Source: Oscillospiraceae bacterium (lineage in GTDB: Bacteria; Bacillota; Clostridia; Monoglobales; Monoglobaceae). From it: a stretch of 64,000 nucleotides of DNA. Positions within the stretch are counted from its first letter, which is position 1. Every line of letters starts with the position of its first letter. The notes beneath the pieces were generated by a model, which made no database searches, had not been told where the DNA came from, and saw only the letters and a program-made list of their open reading frames with translations. The DNA lies in assembly GCA_015068605.1 (NCBI GenBank), contig SVKF01000002.1:62001-126000 (forward strand), read 5' to 3'. Below are positions 1-8,931 of this stretch, piece by piece. The translations under genes were made by a program, and so were the position numbers.

Positions 1-2
1 TC

Positions 3-293
3 TTTATTGATTTTGGAACTGAAGTTGAAATAGATAAGCTTGTGTTTTATTTAAGGGCTGACTTCCCTCACGATTCATATTGGGACAGCGTTGAGGTCGT
101 AACGGATGACGGAGCGGTTATGAAAGCCGAATTTAAACCTACAGGTGAGGGGCAGGAGCTTATCTTCCCCGAAACAAAGATTACGAAAAAATTACATTTA
201 ACAAATTTTACACAACCGACAGAGCCTCTTTCCTGGGCAGGACTTTCCCAGATTGAGGTAATCGGCAAATACATTAAGGAGGATTTAAGTAAA
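3..293 (+). CDS. C-terminal part of a beta-sandwich (discoidin-like) domain, truncated by the window edge, in frame with kduI
   Basis: The frame is open from the first bases of the window and encodes about 97 residues (FIDFGTEVEIDKLVFYLR ... LSQIEVIGKY) before the kduI start at 294. The pattern of a hydrophobic 'IDFG..veIdkl.fylRadFpHD' strand followed by 'IEVIGKY' resembles the end of discoidin-type carbohydrate-binding domains, which often end near such an I-E-V-x-G strand. There is no stop codon between this domain and kduI, so it is either a separate gene that has lost its stop or the N-terminal part of a fusion protein. The beginning lies outside the window. Resemblance is by eye; function (sugar binding) is an inference from the neighbouring pectin genes. 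Confidence 0.55.
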
Positions 294-1124
294 ATGGAAA
301 TCAGAAGTGCATCAAACCCAAAGGATGTTAAAAACTACGACACAGACCGCTTGAGAGAGGAATTTCATATCTCAAAGCTTTTCACAAAGGACAATATCAG
401 AATGGTATACAGCCATATCGACAGAATTATAACAGCAGGACTTATGCCTATTCATCATGAGTTAAAGCTTGAAGGCGGAAAAGAGCTTGCAAGTGATTAT
501 TTCCTTGAAAGACGCGAAATGGGCTGTATTAATGTTGGTGGAAAAGGTGTTATAACAGTTGACGGAACAGAGTATGAAATGAATCCGAGAGACGGAATTT
601 ATATCGGTATGGGGAATAAGGAAATCAGCTTTAAGAGTGTTGATGAAGAAAATCCGGCGAAGTTCTATGTTTCTTCCTGTCCGGCACACGCATCATATCC
701 AATCGTTAAGATTGATATAACAAAGGCTAAAAAAGTGCCTTGCGGCTCGGTTGAAGATTGCAACAAGAGAGTTATCAATCAGTATATCCACCCTGAAGTT
801 ATAAAGAGCTGTCAACTTGCAATGGGACTTACACAGTTAGAGCCCGGCTCAAACTGGAACACAATGCCGTCTCATACCCACGACAGAAGAATGGAAGTTT
901 ATATGTATCTTGATATGGGCGAAAATGATGCGGTATTCCACATGATGGGTGAGCCAAACGAAACAAGACATATTATTATGCACAATGAGGAAGCAGTTAT
1001 TTCTCCAAGCTGGTCAATACACAGCGGTGTCGGAACAAAGAATTATTCCTTTATTTGGGCAATGTGCGGAGAAAATCAGGAATTTACAGATATGGACCAT
1101 ATCGAAACAAAGGATTTAAGATAG
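294..1124 (+). CDS. kduI: 5-dehydro-4-deoxy-D-glucuronate isomerase KduI
   Basis: KduI interconverts 5-keto-4-deoxyuronate, the product of unsaturated galacturonate from pectin, and 3-deoxy-D-glycero-2,5-hexodiulosonate in the cytoplasm. From the ATG at 294 the protein has 276 residues, close to the 278 of E. coli KduI, and the zinc ligands fall at the expected places: H194, H196, E201 (in MPSHTHDRRMEVY) and H243, each two before the E. coli numbers. AAGGAGG ten bases upstream supports this start although the frame is open further upstream. kduD follows after 10 nt, completing the usual KduI-KduD pair. High confidence in the enzyme; the odd point is the in-frame upstream domain. Confidence 0.93.
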   Translation: MEIRSASNPKDVKNYDTDRLREEFHISKLFTKDNIRMVYSHIDRIITAGLMPIHHELKLEGGKELASDYFLERREMGCINVGGKGVITVDGTEYEMNPRDGIYIGMGNKEISFKSVDEENPAKFYVSSCPAHASYPIVKIDITKAKKVPCGSVEDCNKRVINQYIHPEVIKSCQLAMGLTQLEPGSNWNTMPSHTHDRRMEVYMYLDMGENDAVFHMMGEPNETRHIIMHNEEAVISPSWSIHSGVGTKNYSFIWAMCGENQEFTDMDHIETKDLR

Positions 1125-1134
1125 GGGGATAATT

Positions 1135-1923
1135 ATGTTCAGATTAGACGGAAAGGTTGCATTGGTTACAGGTGCATCTTACGGAATAGGCTTTGCAATC
1201 GCAAAAGGTCTTGCAGATGCAGGAGCTAAAATCGTATTTAACGATATAAATGAAGAATTTCTAAACAAAGGCATTGAAAACTATAAGGCTGAAGGAATTG
1301 ATGCAAAAGGCTATATTTGTGATGTAACAGATGAAGAAGCTGTCAATGAAATGGTTGCAAAAATCGAAAAAGAAGTTGGCGTAATTGATATTTTGGTTAA
1401 TAATGCCGGTATTATCAAGAGAATACCTATGCACGAAATGAGTGCGGAAGACTTCCGAAAGGTTATTGATGTTGACCTTAACGCTCCATTTATCGTTTCA
1501 AAAGCGGTTATCCCTGCAATGATAAAAAAAGGCGGCGGAAAGATTATTAATATCTGTTCAATGATGAGTGAGCTTGGAAGAGAAACTGTTTCGGCTTATG
1601 CGGCGGCTAAGGGCGGTCTTAAAATGCTTACAAGAAATATCTGCTCCGAATACGGTGAATACAATATTCAATGTAACGGAATAGGACCCGGCTATATTGC
1701 AACTCCGCAAACTGCACCTCTTCGTGAGGTTCAGCCCGATGGTTCAAGACATCCGTTTGATACATTTATCTGTGCTAAAACTCCTGCCGGAAGATGGCTC
1801 AACCCGGAGGAATTGGTTGGTCCTGCAGTATTTTTGGCATCGAGTGCATCAGATGCGGTAAACGGACATATTCTGTATGTTGACGGCGGAATACTTGCCT
1901 ATATCGGCAAACAGCCTAAATAA
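1135..1923 (+). CDS. kduD: 2-dehydro-3-deoxy-D-gluconate 5-dehydrogenase KduD (SDR family)
   Basis: A classical short-chain dehydrogenase/reductase of 262 residues that reduces the KduI product to 2-keto-3-deoxygluconate with NAD(P)H. Visible motifs: cofactor-binding TGASYGIG at residues 12-19, NNAG at 89-92, and the catalytic S142, Y155, K159 (YAAAK). Length and the N-terminal MFRLDGKVALVTGA are typical of KduD/gluconate 5-dehydrogenase. It lies 10 nt behind kduI and ends in a strong terminator, so it is the last gene of the operon. The KDG kinase and aldolase needed next are not in the window. Gluconate 5-dehydrogenase activity cannot be excluded from sequence alone; the kduI neighbour favours KduD. 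Confidence 0.9.
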   Translation: MFRLDGKVALVTGASYGIGFAIAKGLADAGAKIVFNDINEEFLNKGIENYKAEGIDAKGYICDVTDEEAVNEMVAKIEKEVGVIDILVNNAGIIKRIPMHEMSAEDFRKVIDVDLNAPFIVSKAVIPAMIKKGGGKIINICSMMSELGRETVSAYAAAKGGLKMLTRNICSEYGEYNIQCNGIGPGYIATPQTAPLREVQPDGSRHPFDTFICAKTPAGRWLNPEELVGPAVFLASSASDAVNGHILYVDGGILAYIGKQPK

Positions 1924-1937
1924 AAAGTGTAGATAAA

Positions 1938-1987
1938 CCAAGGGCTGTGGCAAAATGAAATCATTTTGCCACAGCCCTTGGTTTTTT
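1938..1987 (+). terminator. Rho-independent terminator after kduD
   Basis: A perfect 21-bp stem (1938-1958 with 1961-1981, core AGGGCTGTGGCAAAATGA) with a minimal AA loop is followed by six T residues at 1982-1987. Confidence 0.93.
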
Positions 1988-2035
1988 GGGGTGGACGAAA
2001 AATAGCGCAGATTGGACAAACTGACTTTTTATTTG

Positions 2036-2064
2036 TTGCAAAATAATCTCGTTTGTGTTATAAT
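2036..2064 (+). promoter_or_regulatory. Sigma-A promoter for the pseudouridine synthase / addA pair
   Basis: TTGCAA at 2036-2041 and TATAAT at 2059-2064 are separated by 17 nt. The start codon at 2084 is only about 13 nt after the expected transcription start, so the leader holds little more than the AAAGAGG ribosome binding site. Confidence 0.8.
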
Positions 2065-2083
2065 CTTCTAAAGAGGTATTGCT

Positions 2084-2968
2084 ATGAGAAAAATTGAGAT
2101 AAATAAAAACGATTCGGGGCAGAGAGTTGATAAATTTCTGACTAAATATTTTAAGCACCTTCCCCAGAGTATGATTTATAAATGGCTTCGGAAAAAGAAA
2201 ATCCGTCTTAACGGAAAGCATCCTAAAAATGAGGAGTTTTTAAACGAGGGGGATGTTTTTGAAATTTATGTTAATGACGAGTTCTTTCCGGAAGATAAAA
2301 AGCTGCCCGATTGGATATATCTTGCACAAGATATAAATATTGTATATGAAGATGAGAATATTTTGGTGTGCGATAAGCCGTCGGGCGTACTTGCTCACGA
2401 CGGAAAAAACAGCCTTATAAATATGATTATGGCGTATTTATACCGAAAGGGTGAGTATAACCCCTTAAACGAAAACACATTTTCCCCGGCCCTTTGCCAC
2501 AGAATTGACCGAAACACATCGGGGCTTGTTATAGCGGCAAAGAATGCCAAGGCTCTGCGGTTTATCAACGAAAAAATCAGGCTTCGGGAAATACGGAAAT
2601 TTTATTTTTTAAAAATTGATTGTCCTCCGCCTCAAAAAAGCGGTGAAATCAGGGGATATATCAAAAAGGATTTTGCAACAAATAAGGTAACTTTTTCGGA
2701 TAAAGAAATTGAGGGCGGTCAACTTGCCGTAACCCGATACAAGGTCGTTGACGGAGGTGTTGAGGCGGAGCTTTTGACGGGCAGAACGCATCAGATAAGA
2801 GCCTCTTTCTCGCATATCGGCTGTCCAATTTCGGGGGATGTTAAGTATGGAGCGAGGAAAAACGGGAAAACGGATTTTCAGGAGCTTCGGGCGAGAAAAT
2901 TGATTTTTGATTTTAAAGACTGTAACGATTTTGAATATTTAAAAGGAAAAATAATTGAGATAAAGTAA
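2084..2968 (+). CDS. RluA-family 23S rRNA pseudouridine synthase (RluC/RluD type)
   Basis: Converts specific uridines in 23S rRNA to pseudouridine. The 294-residue protein has an N-terminal S4 RNA-binding domain (about residues 10-65, 'VDKFLTKYFKHLPQSMIYKWLRKKKIRLNG') and the catalytic motif HRIDRNTSGLVI at about 139-150, with catalytic Asp142. A C-terminal 'LLTGRTHQIRASFSHIG' is the second conserved block of the family. The exact target uridine (RluC versus RluD positions) cannot be decided from sequence. It starts directly behind a consensus promoter and is 13 nt from addA, so the two are cotranscribed; this pairing looks incidental. Confidence 0.88.
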   Translation: MRKIEINKNDSGQRVDKFLTKYFKHLPQSMIYKWLRKKKIRLNGKHPKNEEFLNEGDVFEIYVNDEFFPEDKKLPDWIYLAQDINIVYEDENILVCDKPSGVLAHDGKNSLINMIMAYLYRKGEYNPLNENTFSPALCHRIDRNTSGLVIAAKNAKALRFINEKIRLREIRKFYFLKIDCPPPQKSGEIRGYIKKDFATNKVTFSDKEIEGGQLAVTRYKVVDGGVEAELLTGRTHQIRASFSHIGCPISGDVKYGARKNGKTDFQELRARKLIFDFKDCNDFEYLKGKIIEIK

Positions 2969-2981
2969 AGAGGGATGCGCT

Positions 2982-5900
2982 ATGGAATTTACTCCTTCGC
3001 AAAAAGAGGCGATAACTTATTGCGGTGAAAATATTTTGCTTTCGGCGGCGGCAGGCAGCGGTAAAACTGCCGTTTTGGTTCAGCGTGTCATTGAAAAAAT
3101 ATTGAATGAGGATAATCCTGTTTCCATAAACGAGCTTCTTATTCTGACCTACACGGAAGCGGCGGCATCTGAAATGCGGCGAAAAATTGCAAAGGCGATA
3201 AATGCGGAATTTGCGAAAAATCCCACAAGCGAGCATCTTAAAAGACAGAAAATTTTAATCAACAGTGCCAATATTTCGACAATTCACTCATTTTGTCTTG
3301 AAGTCATAAAAGCCAACATAAATCACACGGATATTCCGATAGATTTTTCCATTGTTTCTCCTATTGAGAATACGATTATGATGGAAAATTCTCTTGATGA
3401 GATTATGTCGCTGTTTTATGAAAATATGGAGAGAGTTCCGTCCTTTAAGGAGCTTGTTTTAAGCTATGGGGCTGATAAAAATGACAGGAGCTTCCGTGAT
3501 ATTATTCTGAAGCTGATTACCTTTGCCGGGAGCATGGCGCACCCCGTTAAGTGGCTTAATGAAGCGGTTTTGACATATAAAGTCAAGGATTTTTATTCCT
3601 CTGTGTGGTATGACAGACTCTTTGATTATGGGGAAAAAGCCATTTCGGATATTATGGAGGTTTACGGCGAAATTCGTAATATTACGGAGAAAAACCTACC
3701 TGCGGAGCACCCGTATAATCTGTTTTTTACTAACGAAGCCGAGGAAGTCTCAAATATTGCCGAGGCAATATTTGAAAGAAGCTTTGACAAAGTCAGAGAT
3801 AAATTTCTTGATTTTGAATTTTTAAGTCTCCCGAGGAAGCAGACAAAAGAGCCAAATGAGAAAATTGAGCAGGAAAATATCAAGTCATTCCGCAATCTTG
3901 CGAAAGATATGTTTAAAGATTTAAAAACATTCTTTATTTCAGACAAAGAGCAGGTATTATTCCAGCTCAAATCAAACGAGCCACAGCTTCGAACACTAAA
4001 AAATATTGCAATAATGACAATGCGAAATCATAAAAGAGCGAAAAGGATGGCAGGGTATCTGGATTTTAATGATTTGGAGCATGAGGTTATAAATCTTCTT
4101 GAAAATAAAGGCGGTAAGCCATCTGCGGTTGCCCTTTCCCTCAAGAAAAAATACAGGGAAATCCTTGTTGACGAGTATCAGGATACAAACAATGCTCAGG
4201 ACAGGATTTTTTATCTTGCATCAAGAGATAATACAAATATTTTCACCGTCGGGGATGTTAAGCAATGTATTTATAAATTCAGAAATGCCGTTCCTGAAAT
4301 ATTTTCCGAGAAAAGCAAAAAATACAGAGAAAATCAGGGCGGACATTTGATAACTCTTGCGAAAAACTTTAGAAGCCGTCACGAAATTCTTGATTTAACC
4401 AACTTTGTTTTCGAGAAAATAATGACAGAAAAAAGTTGCGGAATAGACTATGGAAAAGCGGAAAGGCTGGAGTTTGGGGCAGAATATTTTTTGCCGCCTC
4501 AAAGAGAGGATGAGTTTATTCCCGAGTTTAATATAGTTGATGCAAGAGAAGCGGAGGACACTTCCTCGGCAGAAGCGAGAGCCGTTGCAAAGCGGGTAAG
4601 GAAAATGGTTGAGGACAGAGAAATGCTTATCACCGACCCGAAAACGGGAGAGCGGCGGAATATCAGATATTCGGATGTTGTTATCCTCATGAGAAATACC
4701 AAATCATCCGCCGGAATTTTTGAAAAAGCCCTTTCTTTGCAAGGGATTCCTGTGTACAGTGACACGGGACAAAGCTATCTGACCTCTGTTGAGGTGCAGA
4801 CGGTTCTGTCATATCTGCAGATAATTGACAATCCTTTTCAGGATATTCCGTTAATTGCGATTATGCGCTCTCCTATGTGGCGTTTTACCCCTGATATGCT
4901 TGCGAAAATCAGAAGTTCATCAAGCAGGAAAATTCCTTTTTACAGCGCAGTTCTGAAGGCGGCTGAAAATGGAGATGTATCTTGCGCAAGATTTATTAAT
5001 GACCTTGAAAGCCTTCGGGATCAGGTGGAATATTCAAAGGTTTCCGACTTTGTTTTAACTATTCTCAATCAGTATAATTATCGTGAGATTGTGCTGGGAG
5101 AGGAAGACGGGCAGATTAAGGCGGAGAATTTGCGGTTGCTTTTTGAACGGGCGGCAGAATATGACAATACTCCAAACAGCAGCCTTATGGGGTTTATGAT
5201 TTATATACAGACAATTATGGACGCAGACCAGGATTTAACCCCTGCAAAGCTTGATGGGGAGTCTTCGGATTCTGTCAGAATTTTGAGCATACATAAGTCC
5301 AAGGGGCTTGAATATCCGGTTGTTATTCTTGCCAATGTTTTTGCAAGATTCAATACGGATGACACATCAAAAAGTATACTTTGGCACGAGGATTTTGGCT
5401 TCGGAGTGCCATATACCGATACAAAAAGACGGATAAAATACCCGTCAATTCCTTATAAGCTTATTTCAAAAACCTTAAGACGAGAGCTTATGGCAGAGGA
5501 AATGCGTATTCTCTATGTGGGAATGACCCGTGCAAAAGAGAAGCTGATTGTTTCTGCAGTTGTGAAAAAAGCCACATCTTCATGGGCAAGTCCTTATCTT
5601 GCGCAAGATAAGATTTTAAATGCAGGAATACTCAAAGCAAGCTCCATAGGTGACTGGATTTCTTATGCCTTGGCAAGGCATAAAAGTGCGGAGGCGTTGA
5701 GCAATGAGCATAAGCTTTATTATAACCTGACAGAAGGAGATATGGGGCTTGTTAAGGTTAGTTTCACGGGCTTTGATGAGGAGGAAGCTGAGTCGGAGGT
5801 GGTGACGGAGCAGGCTTTGGCGATTAAAGAAATGTATGACGAAAGCCTTATGGACAAGCTGAAAAACCGATACAGCGAAGCTTGTTTGCCGATTAAAATG

Positions 5901-6530
5901 TCAGTCAGCGAAGCGAAACGGAGGCAGAGTGAGGAAGAAATTTATTCTCCCCATATTTTCACAGTACCGATGATTTCTTCATCCGATATTTCCATGCTTT
6001 CTGCAACGGACAAAGGAACTATAACGCATTTTGTTCTTCAGCACATTGATTTTGCAAAAACCAATTCGGAAGATGAAATTCAAGGTGAAATTCAGGCGAT
6101 GACGGAACGTGGGATTATCAGCTCTGTTCAGGGAAGCTCTGTTGATATTGAGAAAATTTTTGAATTTTTCAGAAGTGATGTGGGCATAAGGCTTAAAAAC
6201 GCAAAAGAGGTTCATAAGGAGTTCAGTTTTTATTCGGAAGCCGATGCAGGGGATTTTTATCCCGAGCAAAGAGGGAACGACAAAAAAATTCTGCTTCAGG
6301 GAACTATGGATTGCTTCTTTGTTGAGGAGGACGGAAATGTTGTCCTTCTTGACTATAAGACCGACAAGGTGAGCGAGGAGACGATATGGAGTCGGGCTGA
6401 TAAATATCGTTATCAGCTTTTCGCCTATAAAAATGGTCTTGAGTCCATTTTGAAAAAGCCGATAAAAGATGCTTATATTTGCTTTTTATCCTGCGGAAAA
6501 AATATAAAAATTGATGAATTTAAGAAATAG
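2982..6530 (+). CDS. addA: ATP-dependent helicase/nuclease subunit A, AddA
   Basis: AddA is the helicase-nuclease subunit of the AddAB complex, the Firmicutes counterpart of RecBCD, which resects double-strand breaks to Chi and loads RecA. The 1182-residue protein has a UvrD-type Walker A (AAAGSGKTAVL, about 22-32), a Walker B DEYQDTN near residue 400, motif VRILSIHKSKGLEYPVV and the 'RILYVGMTRAKEKL' block, and a C-terminal PD-(D/E)XK nuclease with GTMDCFF ... LLDYKTDK near 1110-1126. Its usual partner addB is normally adjacent but is not in this window: the upstream neighbour is a pseudouridine synthase. RBS AGAGGGA precedes the ATG. The frame is intact over its whole length. Confidence 0.93.
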   Translation: MEFTPSQKEAITYCGENILLSAAAGSGKTAVLVQRVIEKILNEDNPVSINELLILTYTEAAASEMRRKIAKAINAEFAKNPTSEHLKRQKILINSANISTIHSFCLEVIKANINHTDIPIDFSIVSPIENTIMMENSLDEIMSLFYENMERVPSFKELVLSYGADKNDRSFRDIILKLITFAGSMAHPVKWLNEAVLTYKVKDFYSSVWYDRLFDYGEKAISDIMEVYGEIRNITEKNLPAEHPYNLFFTNEAEEVSNIAEAIFERSFDKVRDKFLDFEFLSLPRKQTKEPNEKIEQENIKSFRNLAKDMFKDLKTFFISDKEQVLFQLKSNEPQLRTLKNIAIMTMRNHKRAKRMAGYLDFNDLEHEVINLLENKGGKPSAVALSLKKKYREILVDEYQDTNNAQDRIFYLASRDNTNIFTVGDVKQCIYKFRNAVPEIFSEKSKKYRENQGGHLITLAKNFRSRHEILDLTNFVFEKIMTEKSCGIDYGKAERLEFGAEYFLPPQREDEFIPEFNIVDAREAEDTSSAEARAVAKRVRKMVEDREMLITDPKTGERRNIRYSDVVILMRNTKSSAGIFEKALSLQGIPVYSDTGQSYLTSVEVQTVLSYLQIIDNPFQDIPLIAIMRSPMWRFTPDMLAKIRSSSSRKIPFYSAVLKAAENGDVSCARFINDLESLRDQVEYSKVSDFVLTILNQYNYREIVLGEEDGQIKAENLRLLFERAAEYDNTPNSSLMGFMIYIQTIMDADQDLTPAKLDGESSDSVRILSIHKSKGLEYPVVILANVFARFNTDDTSKSILWHEDFGFGVPYTDTKRRIKYPSIPYKLISKTLRRELMAEEMRILYVGMTRAKEKLIVSAVVKKATSSWASPYLAQDKILNAGILKASSIGDWISYALARHKSAEALSNEHKLYYNLTEGDMGLVKVSFTGFDEEEAESEVVTEQALAIKEMYDESLMDKLKNRYSEACLPIKMSVSEAKRRQSEEEIYSPHIFTVPMISSSDISMLSATDKGTITHFVLQHIDFAKTNSEDEIQGEIQAMTERGIISSVQGSSVDIEKIFEFFRSDVGIRLKNAKEVHKEFSFYSEADAGDFYPEQRGNDKKILLQGTMDCFFVEEDGNVVLLDYKTDKVSEETIWSRADKYRYQLFAYKNGLESILKKPIKDAYICFLSCGKNIKIDEFKK

Positions 6531-6539
6531 TGAGAGAGT

Positions 6540-6575
6540 CTTGCAGATATTATTTCTGCAGGGCTTTTTCGTTTT
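6540..6575 (+). terminator. Terminator after addA
   Basis: An 8-bp stem containing one G-T pair (6540-6547 with 6555-6562, CTTGCAGA/TCTGCAGG) is followed by GC and two T-rich runs. Confidence 0.7.
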
Positions 6576-6664
6576 TCTTACGGGTCAAGTGAGTGAAAAT
6601 TACATATAAAAGAGCGAAAAGAAGGAAAAAAATCGTTGAAAAGGTCAAATATTGCGTAAATTCC

Positions 6665-6693
6665 TTGACATATCAAGGGTTTCGGAGTATAAT
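6665..6693 (+). promoter_or_regulatory. Consensus promoter of the arginine operon
   Basis: TTGACA at 6665-6670 and TATAAT at 6688-6693 with a 17-nt spacer, a full match to the sigma-A consensus. The leader of about 60 nt to argC is AT-rich; I could not recognise a clear ARG box for ArgR in it. Confidence 0.9.
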
Positions 6694-6757
6694 GGTATGC
6701 GGTGAAGATTTTTTAATTTGGGAAATTTTTACCGGAAATTTTAAGGTAAGAGTGTGA

Positions 6758-7687
6758 GTGAAAATGACGAAAGTGTTTATTGACGGCAGTGCCGGAACAA
6801 CGGGTCTTCGGATTAACGAAAGATTATCGCAGAGAAATGATATTGAGCTTCTTATTCTCCCCGATGAGATAAGAAAGGATGTTAATGCCCGAAGAGAGGC
6901 GCTCAATGGCGCCGATATAGCCTTTTTGTGTCTGCCGGATGCTGCGGCGATTGAAGCGGTTTCGCTCGTTTCAAATCCCAATACGGCAATTATTGATACT
7001 TCAACGGCTCACAGAACAAATGAAATTTTTGAATATGGTTTTCCGGAGCTTAGGGGCAGACGGGAACGAATTGCAAAATCCAAGAGAATTGCAAATCCCG
7101 GTTGTCATGCCAGTGGTTTTGTGGCACTTGTTGAGCCACTTACGGAGGCAGGGATTATTTCCCCCGACGCAAGGCTTACCTGTTTTTCAATTACGGGTTA
7201 CAGCGGAGGCGGAAAACAGATGATTGCAGGATATGAGGATAAGGACCGTCCGGCACATCTTAATGCACCGAGACAATACGGGCTTACTCAAAACCATAAG
7301 CATTTAAAAGAAATGGCGAAGATAACAGGACTTAATGCCTTCCCATGTTTTTCGCCGATTGTTGCGGATTTTTACAGCGGTATGGAGGTGACTGTTCCGC
7401 TCTTTAAAGAGGATTTAAGGGGAACGGTTGCAAACATTAAGGAAATATATAAAGAACGGTATAACTCAAAGATTGTCCATTTTAATGAAGCTCCCGACGA
7501 GGAGGGCTTTATGACTGCTAATGCGTATTCCGACAGAGATGATATGGAAATTTCCGTTATGGGAAATGAGGACAGAATAATTCTGACCGCCAGATTTGAC
7601 AATCTTGGGAAAGGGGCTTCCGGCTCGGCAATCCAGAATATGAACATTCTTTTGGGTGTGCCTGAAGAGACGGGGCTTAATGTATAA
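6758..7687 (+). CDS. argC: N-acetyl-gamma-glutamyl-phosphate reductase, type 2 (ArgC)
   Basis: Third step of arginine synthesis: NADPH reduction of N-acetylglutamyl phosphate to the semialdehyde. The protein is about 309 residues, the shorter type 2 form, with the dinucleotide-binding start VFIDGSAGTTGLRI and the active-site cysteine C116 in NPGCHASG. Two starts are possible: GTG at 6758, at a good distance from AAGG (6742-6745), and ATG at 6764, further away; I keep the GTG. First gene of argCJBDF, directly behind a consensus promoter. Confidence 0.92.
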   Translation: MKMTKVFIDGSAGTTGLRINERLSQRNDIELLILPDEIRKDVNARREALNGADIAFLCLPDAAAIEAVSLVSNPNTAIIDTSTAHRTNEIFEYGFPELRGRRERIAKSKRIANPGCHASGFVALVEPLTEAGIISPDARLTCFSITGYSGGGKQMIAGYEDKDRPAHLNAPRQYGLTQNHKHLKEMAKITGLNAFPCFSPIVADFYSGMEVTVPLFKEDLRGTVANIKEIYKERYNSKIVHFNEAPDEEGFMTANAYSDRDDMEISVMGNEDRIILTARFDNLGKGASGSAIQNMNILLGVPEETGLNV

Positions 7688-7704
7688 GAGAAAGGAATTT
7701 TGAT

Positions 7705-8919
7705 ATGAATATAATAAACGGCGGTGTTTGTGCCGCAAAGGGGTATAAAGCGAACGGAGTTCATTGCGGAATTCGCAAAAATCCGGGGAAAAAGGATTTA
7801 GCGCTTATTGTCAGCGAAAAAATTGCCAATGTTGCGGCGGTTTATACAACAAATTTGGTTAAGGGTGCACCTCTCACGGTCACAAAAAATCATATTGCAG
7901 ACGGTAAGGCGCAGGCGGTTATCTGCAACAGCGGAAATGCAAATACCTGTAATTTTGACGGGATTGAAATTGCTGAAAAAATGTGTAAGCTTACGGCCGA
8001 TGCGGTTAATATTTCCGAAAAGGATGTTGTTATTGCATCAACGGGTGTTATCGGGCAGAGACTTGACCTTACGCCAATTGCGGCAGGAATGAAGCCGTTG
8101 GCTGACGGTATTTCCGAGGTCGGACATATTGATGCGGCAGAGGCGATTATGACAACCGACACAATCTCTAAAGAGGTTGCTGTTGAATTTACGGTTGGCG
8201 GAAAAACCTGCAGAATCGGCGGAATGGCAAAGGGTAGCGGTATGATTCACCCGAATATGGCAACAATGCTTGTGTTCATCACGTCCGACGTTGCTATTTC
8301 TTCCGAGCTTTTGCAGAAGGCATTAAGCTCTGATATAGCAAATACATTCAATATGGTCAGCATAGACGGAGATACATCGACTAATGATATGGTGGTTGTT
8401 CTTGCCAACGGAATGGCGGGTAATGATGAAATCACCGAAGAAAACGAAGATTATGCAGAGTTTATGAAGGCGCTTAACACGGTTACTGTTCACCTCTGCA
8501 AAATGATTGCAGGCGACGGCGAGGGTGCAACGAAGCTTCTTGAGTGTAAAGTCAGCGGTGCTGATGATGAACAAACCGCAAAGATTGTTGCGAAAAGTGT
8601 AATCTGTTCAAGCTTACTCAAATCTGCAATGTTCGGGGCTGACGCCAACTGGGGCAGAGTTCTTTGTGCAATAGGTTACAGCGGTGCAGATGTTGATGTT
8701 TCAAAGATAGATGTTTCGTTCCGCTCACCGAAGGGAACTCTTGATGTTTGCAAAAACGGTGCGGGGATTGATTTTTCCGAGGAGTTGGCAAAGGAAATTC
8801 TTTTGGAGAGCGAAATTGAAATCCTTGTTTCCGTCGGAAACGGAAACGAAGGTGCAACGGCTTGGGGCTGTGACTTGACCTATGATTATGTGAAAATCAA
8901 CGGAGATTACCGTACATAA
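7705..8919 (+). CDS. argJ: Bifunctional ornithine acetyltransferase / N-acetylglutamate synthase ArgJ
   Basis: ArgJ transfers the acetyl group from N-acetylornithine to glutamate, making the pathway cyclic; bifunctional forms also use acetyl-CoA. The 404-residue precursor has the self-cleavage site KGSGMIHPNMATML with the nucleophilic Thr187, which becomes the N-terminus of the beta chain. No argA or argE is present in the cluster, which agrees with the cyclic route. RBS GAAAGGA precedes the ATG; argB follows after 12 nt from its likely start. Whether it has the acetyl-CoA activity cannot be read from sequence. Confidence 0.93.
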   Translation: MNIINGGVCAAKGYKANGVHCGIRKNPGKKDLALIVSEKIANVAAVYTTNLVKGAPLTVTKNHIADGKAQAVICNSGNANTCNFDGIEIAEKMCKLTADAVNISEKDVVIASTGVIGQRLDLTPIAAGMKPLADGISEVGHIDAAEAIMTTDTISKEVAVEFTVGGKTCRIGGMAKGSGMIHPNMATMLVFITSDVAISSELLQKALSSDIANTFNMVSIDGDTSTNDMVVVLANGMAGNDEITEENEDYAEFMKALNTVTVHLCKMIAGDGEGATKLLECKVSGADDEQTAKIVAKSVICSSLLKSAMFGADANWGRVLCAIGYSGADVDVSKIDVSFRSPKGTLDVCKNGAGIDFSEELAKEILLESEIEILVSVGNGNEGATAWGCDLTYDYVKINGDYRT

Positions 8920-8931
8920 GAGGTGGATGAA

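Noticed and set aside
6694-6757. Riboswitch or attenuator before argC
   Set aside because: The leader is only about 60 nt and shows no hairpin pair or terminator; a simple leader is the best reading.
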